Positions 6,104 to 13,554 of a stretch of 13,554 nucleotides of DNA are shown here, one piece after another; position 1 is the first letter of the stretch; each line of letters starts with the position of its first letter. The position numbers and the translations under genes were made by a program. Below the pieces are notes generated by a model that made no database searches, had not been told where the DNA came from, and was given only the letters and a program-made list of their open reading frames with translations. The stretch is from DSYF01 sp041181065 (GTDB taxonomy: Bacteria > Verrucomicrobiota > Verrucomicrobiia > Limisphaerales > DSYF01), in assembly GCA_041181065.1 (NCBI GenBank), contig JBEGQI010000289.1:1-13554 (forward strand), given 5' to 3'.

Positions 6104-7330
6104 ATGATTGAACCAAGCGCAAAGGCCACCAAGCCACTGAAGGTGTTGCTGCTGAACCAAACGTTCTACCCCGACGTGATGGCGACGGCACAATACCTTA
6201 CCGAGCTCGCCATCCAACTGCAGCAACGCGGCCACACCGTCAGCGTCATCACGAGCCGACGCGCCTACGACCAGCCGGACAAACAATTTCCTGCCGACGA
6301 GTATTGGCAGGGCATCAAGATTCGCAGGGTCTGGGGCTCGCGCTTTGGCAAGCTGGCGAAATGGCGGCGCGCTGCGGATTTCGCCACCTTCATCATGAGT
6401 TGCTGCTGGCGGTTGCTCTGGACGCCGCGACAGGACGTGGTCGTGGCACTGACCTCGCCACCGCTGATCTCCTGGATTGCAGCGTGGTTCACCCGCCTGC
6501 GCGGCGGACGGTTCTGCTATTGGGTGATGGACATGAATCCGGATGAAGCCGTCGCCGCCGGATGGCTGCGCAAAGGAGCTCTCGTGACGCGCATTCTGGA
6601 AAACTTTTCACGGTTCAGTTTGCGGACGGCAGCGCGCATCGTGGTTTTGGATCGCTTCATGCGCGACCTCGTGCTCCAGAAGGGAATCGAGGCGGAGAAG
6701 ATTTCAATCATCTCACCCTGGTCGCAGGACGAACTGGTGAAGTTTGACGGACCGGGCCGTGACGCGTTCCGGCAAAAGCACAACTTCGGCGAACGCTTTT
6801 TGGTGATGCATGCGGGCAATCATAGCCCCTGTCATCCGCTCGACACACTGCTCGACGCCGCGCGCGAATTACGTGATGACAGCAGCATCGCTTTCTGCTT
6901 TCAAGGCGGCGGCAGTGAGCTGGCCAAAGTGAAACAACGCACCGCCATGGAGAAGCTCCCCAATGTCACCTGTCTCCCCTATCAGCCGGTCAAACAACTT
7001 TCCGCAGCGCTGTCTGCTGCGGATGCCCATGTCGTCGTGATGGGCGAGCCGTTTGTCGGCACCATTCACCCGTGCAAGATCTATAACGCGCTCGCCGTTG
7101 GGGCGCCCATCGTTTACATCGGCCCTGCCCAAAGCCATGTCACCGATCTGCTCGGCCCGGCGGCGGCGCACATCGGCGTTCGGCACGGCGAGGCGACTTT
7201 GTTGGCGACGAAGCTTCGTGTCCTGTCCCAAAACCGGAACCGGCTGCCTCAATCCGAGCAGCAACGCATCGCCGCGCTGTCCTCACGGGCGGCTTTGCTG
7301 CCCAAGATGGTCGCCGCCATCGAAGACTGA
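6104..7330 (+). CDS. WcaI-like family 4 glycosyltransferase (GT-B)
   Basis: A 408-residue GT-B glycosyltransferase. The N-terminal Rossmann half opens with KVLLLNQTFYPDVMATAQYL and LAIQLQQRGHTVSVIT (about 13-50), typical of WcaI/GT4 proteins, and has MDMNPDEAVAAGW at 142-154. The C-terminal half has HAGNHSPCHPLDTLLDA (236-252), FQGGGSE (276-282) and the nucleotide-sugar region with GTIHPCKIYNALAVGAP (319-335). Such enzymes transfer a sugar from a nucleotide donor to a lipid-linked glycan on the cytoplasmic membrane face. The donor and acceptor cannot be read from sequence. The second glutamate of the EX7E motif is not obvious, with KIYNALAVG in its place, as in some WcaI-like enzymes. It lies 114 bp before a sugar-1-phosphate transferase, so it probably adds an early sugar of the same exopolysaccharide. 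Confidence 0.88.
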   Translation: MIEPSAKATKPLKVLLLNQTFYPDVMATAQYLTELAIQLQQRGHTVSVITSRRAYDQPDKQFPADEYWQGIKIRRVWGSRFGKLAKWRRAADFATFIMSCCWRLLWTPRQDVVVALTSPPLISWIAAWFTRLRGGRFCYWVMDMNPDEAVAAGWLRKGALVTRILENFSRFSLRTAARIVVLDRFMRDLVLQKGIEAEKISIISPWSQDELVKFDGPGRDAFRQKHNFGERFLVMHAGNHSPCHPLDTLLDAARELRDDSSIAFCFQGGGSELAKVKQRTAMEKLPNVTCLPYQPVKQLSAALSAADAHVVVMGEPFVGTIHPCKIYNALAVGAPIVYIGPAQSHVTDLLGPAAAHIGVRHGEATLLATKLRVLSQNRNRLPQSEQQRIAALSSRAALLPKMVAAIED

Positions 7331-7444
7331 ACTTTGGATAGCGGGTTGGTTTCCTTTCTGCTGAAATGGCGGCAGGTTCGAGCACGGATGTGCGGTTGAC
7401 CAGCCTTGCCCCCGTGACCGAATCCAATCAGACAGTTTCGACTC

Positions 7445-9022
7445 GTGAACGGACTCGCTGACAATCTCGCCACGATCACGGCCAACCCCGCATTGGCCGC
7501 AGACGCTCCATTTGGCGTGGCCAGTATCATCATCTTGGCGCTCGCCGGTATTGTCACCGGCTGGATCCTCATCCTGCTGGTGCTCTGGTATTGGAACACC
7601 AAGCGACCGGCCGTGCGCGCCGGGGAATTCCATCATTCGAATGCGGACCACGAAGTGCCGCGTTACGGCGGCGTGGCGCTCGCAGGAACGCTGATCGTTT
7701 CCGGATTGCTCTTCGCCTCATTTCAGGGCTGGCAGATTCTTTTCCACAAGGAATCCATCGCCATCTTGGTGACGAGTATGGCGATGTTTGGAGTAGGATT
7801 CTGGGACGACCTCCGCTCGCTCGGCGCAAAAAAGAAACTGCTGATGCAAATCGTCGTGGCGCTCATCGCCTACGCGCTCGGCCTGCAAATCACGACCTTC
7901 AAAAACCCCTTCACCGACGCGGTCATCGATCTCCATAACTTCAGCATCGTGGTCACCGTGGTCTGGCTCGTCGCGATGACGAATCTGGTGAACCTCGTGG
8001 ATGGCATCGACGGACTGGCGGGCGGCGTCTCCTTCATGCTGATGTGTCTGCTTGCCTACGTCAGCATGCAGGGATCCCCACTGCAATTCGCCGTCGCAAC
8101 CAGCATGGCAGGTGCGTTGATCGCCTTTCTCCGCTTTAATTTCCCGCCGGCGCGCATCTACATGGGCGACGGCGGCGCCTACTTCCTCGGCTGCCTGATC
8201 GGGGCCATGACACTGGCGAACTCGCACAAGGGCACCGTGCTCGCAGCGATGATCGCCCCGGTCATCGCACTCGGGCTCCCCATCATCGACACCTCGTTGG
8301 CCATCGTCCGGCGCGGGCTCCAAGGACTCCCGCTCTTCCGCGCCGACCGAAAGCACCTGCATCACCGCCTGATGCAACGCGGCCTCTCCCGCACCAAGAC
8401 CGTGCTGCTGTTGTATGCCGTCTCCGTCGTGTTCCTATTGATGGCCTTCGCGATGTTCTGGTCCGAACGCCGTTACGTTCCCATCGTCTTCGGCATGGCT
8501 TTCCTGATCTTCCTGTTCATGCTCCAAGGCCGAGCGATGGGGCTCGACTGGCTCACTGTCGGACGGCTCGTCGGCAACTCCCGCGAGCTCCGCCGCCACA
8601 CCCAATACGTCATGACCCTCGGCTGCTGGCTGGAAATGGAAGCGGAACGTGCGCCGACACTCGAGGCGTTGTGGGAAGACTTCACGTTTGTCGCGCGCAA
8701 GATCGGCTTCACCCGCGCCAAAGTCGTCCTCGCGGATGGACATCGGACTTGGGTGGACGCCGGGCACAATCCGGCCACCGCCCAAAAAGAGCATAGCTTC
8801 GAATTCAATCCGGGCACCCGCATGCTGCTCATCTTTCAATGCAGCGATCCGGAACGTGAGCGCAACATCATGGCGCACCTCAGCGAACTGGCGGCCGAAG
8901 CCTGGCTCAAGGCGGCTCTCCGCTGGCGCGATGAAAACCAAAAACCACTCAGCCTCGCGCATCCACCCACCACGACCAACGCCGCCCATCTGGCTAATGC
9001 CCAAGGCGCCGTTACCGGCTAA
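7445..9022 (+). CDS. WecA/MraY-family undecaprenyl-phosphate sugar-1-phosphate transferase with C-terminal extension
   Basis: A 525-residue polytopic membrane protein with the family's signatures: VPRYGG (71-76), the catalytic aspartate pair in FWDDLRSLG (119-127), NLVNLVDGIDGLAGG (180-194), MGDGGA (240-245) and HLHHRL (304-309). It would move a sugar-1-phosphate from UDP-sugar to undecaprenyl phosphate, starting glycan assembly at the inner membrane. The sugar is probably GlcNAc or a relative, but this is not readable. About 11 hydrophobic segments run to residue ~370. Residues ~375-515 form an extra soluble alpha/beta-looking domain, since usual WecA-type enzymes are only about 320-370 residues. 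The start is the GTG at 7445, the first start codon after an in-frame TGA; no SD is visible. Its 3' end overlaps the convergent NusG-like gene by 11 nt. Confidence 0.92.
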   Translation: MNGLADNLATITANPALAADAPFGVASIIILALAGIVTGWILILLVLWYWNTKRPAVRAGEFHHSNADHEVPRYGGVALAGTLIVSGLLFASFQGWQILFHKESIAILVTSMAMFGVGFWDDLRSLGAKKKLLMQIVVALIAYALGLQITTFKNPFTDAVIDLHNFSIVVTVVWLVAMTNLVNLVDGIDGLAGGVSFMLMCLLAYVSMQGSPLQFAVATSMAGALIAFLRFNFPPARIYMGDGGAYFLGCLIGAMTLANSHKGTVLAAMIAPVIALGLPIIDTSLAIVRRGLQGLPLFRADRKHLHHRLMQRGLSRTKTVLLLYAVSVVFLLMAFAMFWSERRYVPIVFGMAFLIFLFMLQGRAMGLDWLTVGRLVGNSRELRRHTQYVMTLGCWLEMEAERAPTLEALWEDFTFVARKIGFTRAKVVLADGHRTWVDAGHNPATAQKEHSFEFNPGTRMLLIFQCSDPERERNIMAHLSELAAEAWLKAALRWRDENQKPLSLAHPPTTTNAAHLANAQGAVTG

Positions 9023-9545
9023 ACTGCCGACGACGCGGCTCGCCCTCCCGCACCACCTCGGACGCCGCCACCTCGACGCCCGTTTGGCGTCCTAAGAACT
9101 CCAGCAACACCAGCACCCGATCGCGCGCCGGCATGACCCGCGACACCACCGCCTTCAGCCCCCGGAATGCGCCGGACGCCACCTCCACCTCCTCACCCGC
9201 CGCCAGCGGGTCAGCAATGGTGTGCACCAGTTCCGCCCCCACTGCGGTGCGCAACTCGGCCAGGGCTTCCTCCGGCACCACCGGAAACTGGTCGCCGAAA
9301 TGCACAATGCCCCGGATGGCGGTGGCATGATTCACCTGCCGGAACTGATTCTTGAAATCGAACCGCGCGAAGACATAGCCGGGGAACAACGCCTCCGTGA
9401 ACCACACCGGCCCGCGCGCCGTCTTGCGCTGGAACCGCACCCGCGGCAGGAAGACCTCGACGCCAGAAATTTGTCGCAAGCGCTCCGCCGCGATGTGCTC
9501 GCGCTTGGGCTGGGCTTTGAGGCAGAACCAATCAATCACCGGCAT
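9012..9545 (-). CDS. NusG/RfaH-family transcription antiterminator
   Basis: A 177-residue NusG paralogue. The NGN domain spans about 1-110: WFCLKAQPKREHIAAERL, VEVFLPRVR, then the conserved ALFPGYVFARF, where NusG proteins have LFPGYV. A KOW domain follows from about 118 (GEEVEVASGAFRGLKAVVSRV). Short NusG paralogues sitting next to polysaccharide loci (RfaH, UpxY, LoaP) bind RNA polymerase and let it read through long biosynthesis operons; the beta-barrel/wza/wzc operon upstream on the same strand makes that role likely here. It is distinct from housekeeping nusG, which usually neighbours secE and rplK. The ATG at 9545 follows a long leader with competing hairpins (9644-9766). A six-codon ORF (ATG at 9552, stop at 9532-9534) overlaps the start in another frame. 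It converges on and overlaps the transferase gene by 11 nt. Confidence 0.88.
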   Translation of the reverse strand: MPVIDWFCLKAQPKREHIAAERLRQISGVEVFLPRVRFQRKTARGPVWFTEALFPGYVFARFDFKNQFRQVNHATAIRGIVHFGDQFPVVPEEALAELRTAVGAELVHTIADPLAAGEEVEVASGAFRGLKAVVSRVMPARDRVLVLLEFLGRQTGVEVAASEVVREGEPRRRQFSR

Positions 9546-10059
9546 GCGTCATTTCCGCCAAAACCCGCCCCCCCAGCAAGCAAACTTCTTCAAGCCCCCG
9601 CGCTCCTACTCAGAACCGTCGATTTCGGCGAGGGAAAACGAGATTCCCAGCCGGGAAAGCGGCATTTCCCCCCGGAGAAACCATTTCAGCGGCGGCAGAA
9701 ATGGAAAGTGCCGGTATAGAATTCATTTCTCCGGGTGCAATTACCGCGACTACGCCGCGAGAAATGACATCTCCGGCCGACTTTGGACGGCCCGCGCCGC
9801 CCGCCGCAACGGACCCGGAACAGGAATGGAGCTAGGGCAAACGAATGGACTTGAACCCCCGCAAAACCAGCGATAAAAGCACCATGCCGACCCGAACTAG
9901 GCCAAACCGGTCCGCAATGACCCAAACCCACGTTCCGGTCACCAGCTCCGATGGATCGTTCGCAGTCTAACTGTTGAGCCTCGAGAGGTTGTCCGCCGTT
10001 TTTGCAGCGTCTTGTGGCAGGAGGCCGGGAATCAAGAACCAGACCCAGAGACCAAGGTG
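9546..10059. other. 514-bp intergenic region between NusG-like and Wzc-like genes
   Basis: No believable protein gene on either strand. It holds a run of seven G on the minus strand (9574-9568, 23 nt before the NusG-like ATG), the inverted-repeat cluster at 9644-9766, and a T-arm-like stretch near 9845-9862 that does not fold into a tRNA. It must contain the NusG-like gene's promoter; I could not choose one with confidence. I see no intrinsic terminator for the Wzc-like gene. Confidence 0.5.
9644..9766 (-). promoter_or_regulatory. Cluster of overlapping, mutually exclusive inverted repeats in the NusG-like leader
   Basis: Several perfect inverted repeats share arms. GGGAAA/GGGAA at 9653-9658 can pair with TTCCC (9644-9648) or with TTTCCC (9665-9670). 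CCCGGAGAAA (9671-9680) pairs over 10 bp with TTTCTCCGGG (9726-9735), enclosing CCATTTC/GAAATGG (9681-9687, 9698-9704). The overlapping CATTTCTC (9724-9731) instead pairs with GAGAAATG (9759-9766). Shared arms of this kind are typical of attenuators or riboregulators. It lies 100-220 bp upstream of the NusG-like ATG. The repeats are seen directly; the regulatory reading is inferred. Confidence 0.5.
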
Positions 10060-12147
10060 CTATTTCGACCGCTTGGGGCTGTCGGTGTAGTAGCTCTTAT
10101 ATTTGTAGTAATAGTATTCGGACGAATCGGCAGCCACGGCGTTGAGGGTGAGGCCGAGGATGTTGACGCGGCGTTGATACAGGAGATCGAGCGCGGCGCG
10201 GGCGATGCGCGCAGACGTGAAGCTGGCCCGGATGACGAACACGACCCCGTTGGCTTGCGGAGCGAGCGTGGCGACGTCGTCAGCGGCCATGACGGGCGCG
10301 CTGTCCATGAGGACGACGTCGAAGTGTTGCATGAGCTCGCCGATGAGCAGCTTGGTGCTGGGAAGCAGGAACAGCTCGCTGGGGTTGCGGGCCGTGCGGC
10401 CGCGGGTAACGACAGTCAGATTGGGGCTGATGTTATGGGCGGCGGCGCGCCAGTCGGTCTCGCGCATGAGGACTTCGCAGAAACCGGGACCGGCATCCTT
10501 GCCGAAATATTCGTGGAGCGTGCCTTTGCGAAGGTCGGCGTCGATGACGAGAACGCGCGTGCCAGTCTCCGCAAGGGTGATGGCAAGGTTGGCGGTGGTA
10601 ACAGACTTGCCCTCGCCGGGAATGGAGCTGGTGACAAGGAGAAGGCGGGGGAGTTTGCCGTCTTCACCCATGTAGAGCAGCGAGGAGCGAAGGTTGCGGT
10701 AGGCCTCGGAGAACGCGTGGCGGTCGTCGTTGGCGTGGATGAGGTCGAGTTTGCCGTTCTCGTTGAGGATGATCTCGCGGGGAACTTGGGCGAGAACAGG
10801 TTCGTCAAAGATGTCTTGCAGGTCGGTGAATGAGGTGACGCGGTCGTCAAAACGATCAATCAAGAGCAGGAGGCCGAGGGCAAGGACAACGCCAACAACG
10901 GCGGCGATGAGGAGGCTGTTGACGGTGCTGTCAGCAGGGTTGCGAACGGAGGACGCGGGTTCGAGGATGGTGACGGTGTCGGTGTTGATGTCGCGGTCGG
11001 TGGACAGGGTCTGCATGGCGGCCTGAAGCTTGTCGTAGAGGCTTTGCAGGCGGGCGTTGTTGGCCTTGAGTTTCTGGTATTCGGCCATCTTGCGGCTGAC
11101 GCTGAGGGATTTTTCCTCGTAAGTGGCGATGTCCGCCTTGAGGTTATCCATCTGCATGACGAGGGAGTTGCTGCGGCTGCCGAGTTGTTCGCGGCTTTGG
11201 TCCTTGTAGATGGAAAGGAGGCGTTCCTTGGAGGCGATGAGGTCGTCGAGCTCGATCATCTTGGGGTGTTTGGGGCGGAAGTAAGCCGCGGCTTCGCCCT
11301 GCTTCGCGCGGAGGAAACGGATGTCGGAGGTGAGCTTGAGGAATTCTGAATCGGTGCCGACGAGGGCGTTGACGCCGCTGGGGTCCACGCTGTTGGGCAA
11401 GGTGCGGGTCTGGCGCTCGAGGTTCTGCTCAAGGGAGAGCGAGGCGATGAGCTGGAGTTCGGATTGGAGGTTGGCGAGCTTCGAGGTGAGTTCGGCGAGG
11501 CGCTTGGCGGAGTTGCTGCCGACTTCTTCGAGGAGGACAACGCTGTTGGTGGATTGAAACGCGAGGAGTTCTTCTTCGCCGCGTTTGATGTCCTGCTCAG
11601 CGCGGGTGAGGGTCCCCATGATGGTGCCGAGGGTGCTGTCAGAAGCACCGGTGCGCATCTCTTTCTTCAGCAGGAGATACTCATCCATGCAGGCCTGCAA
11701 ATAAGCGGTGGTGTATTCGGGCTCTTCGCCCGTGGCCGTGAGGAGGAAGATCGTGGTCTTGGGCACGACGACCGGCTCGATCCTGACTGAAATATGTTTG
11801 AGGTCGGGCTTGGTGTTGCGGACGCGGTCTTCGGCGCGTTTGAGCACGACGGGGCTCTTCATAAGGATGCCCTGAGTGTCGAGGAACCGGCTCAACTCTT
11901 CAGTGACGGAATTGCCAGCGCCGGTGGCGGTAGTGACCCGGTAGTTGACGATCATCCGGCCCTGCGCCGAGAAGATGGGAGGCGCGGTATAGATCCGCCA
12001 GATTTGGAAGCCGATTGCGCAGAATACGATGAGCGGCACAACCCACCAACGGCGGCGCAGTTGGTTTTTGAAGCGGTGCAGGTGGTTCTGGAACCGTGCG
12101 GAACGGACCGAACGGTTCTCGGGAGCCTGAATGGGAAGGTCGTTCAT
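10060..12147 (-). CDS. Wzc-like polysaccharide co-polymerase with tyrosine autokinase (BY-kinase) domain
   Basis: A 695-residue inner-membrane protein. A Wzz-type chain-length domain sits between two membrane segments (about 34-50 and 411-430), with a periplasmic coiled-coil part and RPKHPKM at 291-297. The cytoplasmic C-terminal half is a bacterial tyrosine kinase: Walker A SSIPGEGKS (507-515), Walker A' VLVIDADLR (532-540), Walker B VVLMDSAP (611-618), and a tail with seven tyrosines (678-687, EYYYYKYKSYY) for autophosphorylation. Such proteins set chain length and couple polymerisation to export through Wza; cycles of tail phosphorylation are needed. Kinase and co-polymerase are fused here, as in proteobacterial Wzc, rather than split as in Firmicutes. 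It starts 3 nt after the Wza-like stop codon, so the two are translationally linked. No SD is visible. Confidence 0.93.
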   Translation of the reverse strand: MNDLPIQAPENRSVRSARFQNHLHRFKNQLRRRWWVVPLIVFCAIGFQIWRIYTAPPIFSAQGRMIVNYRVTTATGAGNSVTEELSRFLDTQGILMKSPVVLKRAEDRVRNTKPDLKHISVRIEPVVVPKTTIFLLTATGEEPEYTTAYLQACMDEYLLLKKEMRTGASDSTLGTIMGTLTRAEQDIKRGEEELLAFQSTNSVVLLEEVGSNSAKRLAELTSKLANLQSELQLIASLSLEQNLERQTRTLPNSVDPSGVNALVGTDSEFLKLTSDIRFLRAKQGEAAAYFRPKHPKMIELDDLIASKERLLSIYKDQSREQLGSRSNSLVMQMDNLKADIATYEEKSLSVSRKMAEYQKLKANNARLQSLYDKLQAAMQTLSTDRDINTDTVTILEPASSVRNPADSTVNSLLIAAVVGVVLALGLLLLIDRFDDRVTSFTDLQDIFDEPVLAQVPREIILNENGKLDLIHANDDRHAFSEAYRNLRSSLLYMGEDGKLPRLLLVTSSIPGEGKSVTTANLAITLAETGTRVLVIDADLRKGTLHEYFGKDAGPGFCEVLMRETDWRAAAHNISPNLTVVTRGRTARNPSELFLLPSTKLLIGELMQHFDVVLMDSAPVMAADDVATLAPQANGVVFVIRASFTSARIARAALDLLYQRRVNILGLTLNAVAADSSEYYYYKYKSYYTDSPKRSK

Positions 12148-12150
12148 GGG

Positions 12151-12972
12151 TTACATGTGCCAGACGGCGCGGGGCACAATAATATAGTCTTCGGGCTCGA
12201 GTGGAACGTCCTTGTCAGCACGGCCCTTTTCCAAAACCTGTTCCATATCCACGATGATTGGTTCGACGGCAGGCTGGCCGGGCTTGGGTGCCCGCACGAC
12301 CTGCACTTTCGACTTCTTGGCCCATTCGGTGAAACCGCCCGCGCCGAGAATGGCCTTGCCGACGGTGAAGTTCTCGTTTGGTGGAATGGATACCGGCCCG
12401 GCGTTGCGCACTTCACCGCTGACGTAAACGCGGCCCTGCACGCGGCTCATCTGGTCAAGACCCAGGACGACGGTTGCCTTGAAATAATAATCCCTCTCGA
12501 GCAGGACCTTCAGTTCCGCTGCGATGTCCTTGCATGTCCGGCCAGCCACCAACACGCGACCGACGTAGGGCACATCCAACTCACCGGTGTCGGCAACGAT
12601 GAGCGGTTTGCTCAAATCACTGGGACTGGGCAACGGAGTGATGGCCCGGTTGTCACTGAGGTTGGGCAGGTAACGGTCTTCGAGGATGGCAAAGCTGACT
12701 TTGTCGCCAGCGGCGATCTTGTGGCGATCATCCAGCTCTGAACCGCTGTCCGCGGTTTTTGCAGCAGCGGCCGGAAGATTTGTGACGCTGAGCGGCAGCG
12801 GCACACTGGGCCTGATAGGCTGGGGCTGTGCCGTCACCGCGGCCGGCGGGGAATTGGATGCCGCCAAGGGAAAACCATCCGGCGAGATCGGGATGAAGCC
12901 TGACGAGGTCGCGCCCTGCGCGGAAATCGCAAGTATCGCCGCCAGAGCTGGTGTGACCAAATAGCGTTTCAT
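12151..12972 (-). CDS. Wza-like polysaccharide export protein (Poly_export/SLBB)
   Basis: A 273-residue exported protein. Residues 1-20 form a signal peptide (MKRYLVTPALAAILAISAQG); there is no lipobox cysteine, unlike classical Wza. A Pro/Ala-rich linker runs to about 78. The Poly_export domain (about 80-165) opens with HKIAAGDKVSFAI and contains GELDVPYVGRV. One SLBB-type unit follows (about 170-240, VYVSGEVRNAGPVSIP and ILGAGGFTEWA), and the end (DVPLEPEDYIIVPRAVWHM) matches the usual closing strand. Wza-family proteins form the outer-membrane or periplasmic channel for the polymer. This one is short, with a single SLBB unit and no visible C-terminal membrane helix. It lies 13 nt after the beta-barrel gene, which may provide the outer-membrane pore, and 3 nt before the kinase gene. 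Confidence 0.92.
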   Translation of the reverse strand: MKRYLVTPALAAILAISAQGATSSGFIPISPDGFPLAASNSPPAAVTAQPQPIRPSVPLPLSVTNLPAAAAKTADSGSELDDRHKIAAGDKVSFAILEDRYLPNLSDNRAITPLPSPSDLSKPLIVADTGELDVPYVGRVLVAGRTCKDIAAELKVLLERDYYFKATVVLGLDQMSRVQGRVYVSGEVRNAGPVSIPPNENFTVGKAILGAGGFTEWAKKSKVQVVRAPKPGQPAVEPIIVDMEQVLEKGRADKDVPLEPEDYIIVPRAVWHM

Positions 12973-12985
12973 CGTAAGGTTTAGA

Positions 12986-13554
12986 TTAAAATTGGTAGAG
13001 CACGTTTAAAACAAGGCGATTCTGGGTATAGTTGAAGGTTTCCAGCGTGGAGTTCTTCTTCAGGATCCCATAAGCAAAAGATGCGCTGAGTTTGTCTGTG
13101 AGTTGGCGTGAGATGGCCAAGCCACCGCCATAACGATCAAAGTTCTCCTGAACCAAACTGTGCGACTCATTTCCGGACTCATAGGTCAAGTAAGGGCGAA
13201 AGCTCCAGTAACGGACGATGTTCAGCACGGCGGAGTAGCGGACGTATATCAATTGCACAGGAGCAGAGTTGATATCAGTGCTCTGGCTCTGGCCGATGTT
13301 GATTGTCTGCGCAGTGCGATCCGTGACTTGATGATTGAACTGCACATCGGCATAGAAGCCTGATGAGGAGACTTTGTTGGTGATAAAGGTGGACGGGTCA
13401 AATTGGTAATCGGTAAAGCCGAAACTGGCCCGGAGATCCGTTTGTCGGCCGATTTGATAACGGAAAAACGGCCCCACACTGGTGTGGCTGTTGTCGCTCA
13501 AGCGGGCGTCGCTGTAACCGGTCACGCCCGCACCCAGCTCAATGCCCGCAATCA
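12986..13554 (-). CDS. Outer-membrane beta-barrel protein, N-terminal part beyond window
   Basis: The frame is open to the right edge, so only the last ~188 residues are seen. A GTG at 13525 could be mistaken for a start, but the upstream codons (IAGIELGAGVTGYSD) continue the same strand pattern, so the gene extends beyond the window. The sequence alternates polar and hydrophobic/aromatic residues in repeated strands (VGPFFRYQIGRQTDLRASFG, FADVQFN-like, RYWSFRPYLTYESG, DRYGGGLAISRQLTDKLSASFAYG) and ends in VLYQF, a terminal-Phe signal for the BAM machinery. It resembles the BBP2-type barrels often placed before wza in Verrucomicrobiota and Planctomycetota. It probably forms a porin-like exit for the polysaccharide in the same operon; that role is inferred from position. 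Confidence 0.82.
   Translation of the reverse strand, partial: IAGIELGAGVTGYSDARLSDNSHTSVGPFFRYQIGRQTDLRASFGFTDYQFDPSTFITNKVSSSGFYADVQFNHQVTDRTAQTINIGQSQSTDINSAPVQLIYVRYSAVLNIVRYWSFRPYLTYESGNESHSLVQENFDRYGGGLAISRQLTDKLSASFAYGILKKNSTLETFNYTQNRLVLNVLYQF

Noticed and set aside
5125..6286. Minus-strand frames of 291 and 175 codons opposite the LON-domain, DUF1844 and glycosyltransferase genes
   Set aside because: Antisense shadows; the plus-strand products are clear family members.
9838..9895. tRNA-like stretch on the minus strand with GGGGGTTCAAGTCC resembling a T-arm
   Set aside because: The T-stem pairs poorly and no matching acceptor, D-arm or anticodon arm can be drawn; probably chance or a very decayed fragment.
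11925..11945. GGCGGTAG (ops/JUMPStart-like) motif on the plus strand
   Set aside because: It lies inside the Wzc-like coding sequence on the antisense strand, not in the leader of a polysaccharide operon.
10012..12741. Plus-strand frames of 273 and 315 codons opposite the Wzc- and Wza-like genes
   Set aside because: High-GC antisense shadows of two strongly recognised genes.
13493..13525. GTG at 13525 as the start of the beta-barrel gene
   Set aside because: The upstream in-frame codons to the window edge continue the barrel pattern (IELGAGV), so the true start is outside.

Overview
The window looks like part of a moderately GC-rich Gram-negative chromosome. I would place it in the Verrucomicrobiota or a close PVC relative. 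That is inference from the gene mix (FmdB-type zinc ribbon, DUF1844 protein, stand-alone LON domain, a beta-barrel/Wza/Wzc set, a NusG paralogue, and few Shine-Dalgarno sequences); no rRNA or marker gene is present to confirm it.

Left part (1-2362): the end of an integrated mobile element. Three minus-strand genes are transcribed leftward: an excisionase-type helix-turn-helix protein, a small protein resembling the RNase E inhibitor RraB, and a phage P4/D5-type helicase that runs off the left edge. To their right is about 620 bp without a convincing gene. It ends at the 5' half of a tRNA-Arg(UCU) gene that is cut off at the anticodon loop, a classic integration target. No integrase is visible.

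Middle part (2414-7330): ordinary chromosome. On the minus strand lie an exported protein with a degenerate gluzincin-like fold, an FmdB-type zinc ribbon protein with its own promoter, and a membrane-anchored coiled-coil protein that ends in a strong hairpin terminator. On the plus strand, a divergent cluster encodes a LON-domain protein, a DUF1844 protein and a WcaI-like glycosyltransferase.

Right part (7445-13554): an exopolysaccharide locus. It holds a WecA/MraY-type sugar-1-phosphate transferase with an unusual C-terminal extension, a convergent NusG paralogue (probable specialised antiterminator), a 514-bp intergenic region full of competing inverted repeats upstream of that nusG-like gene, and a minus-strand operon of outer-membrane beta-barrel protein, Wza-like exporter and Wzc-like tyrosine kinase. 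Together with the upstream glycosyltransferase, these proteins would start glycans on undecaprenyl phosphate, extend them, and control their length and export.
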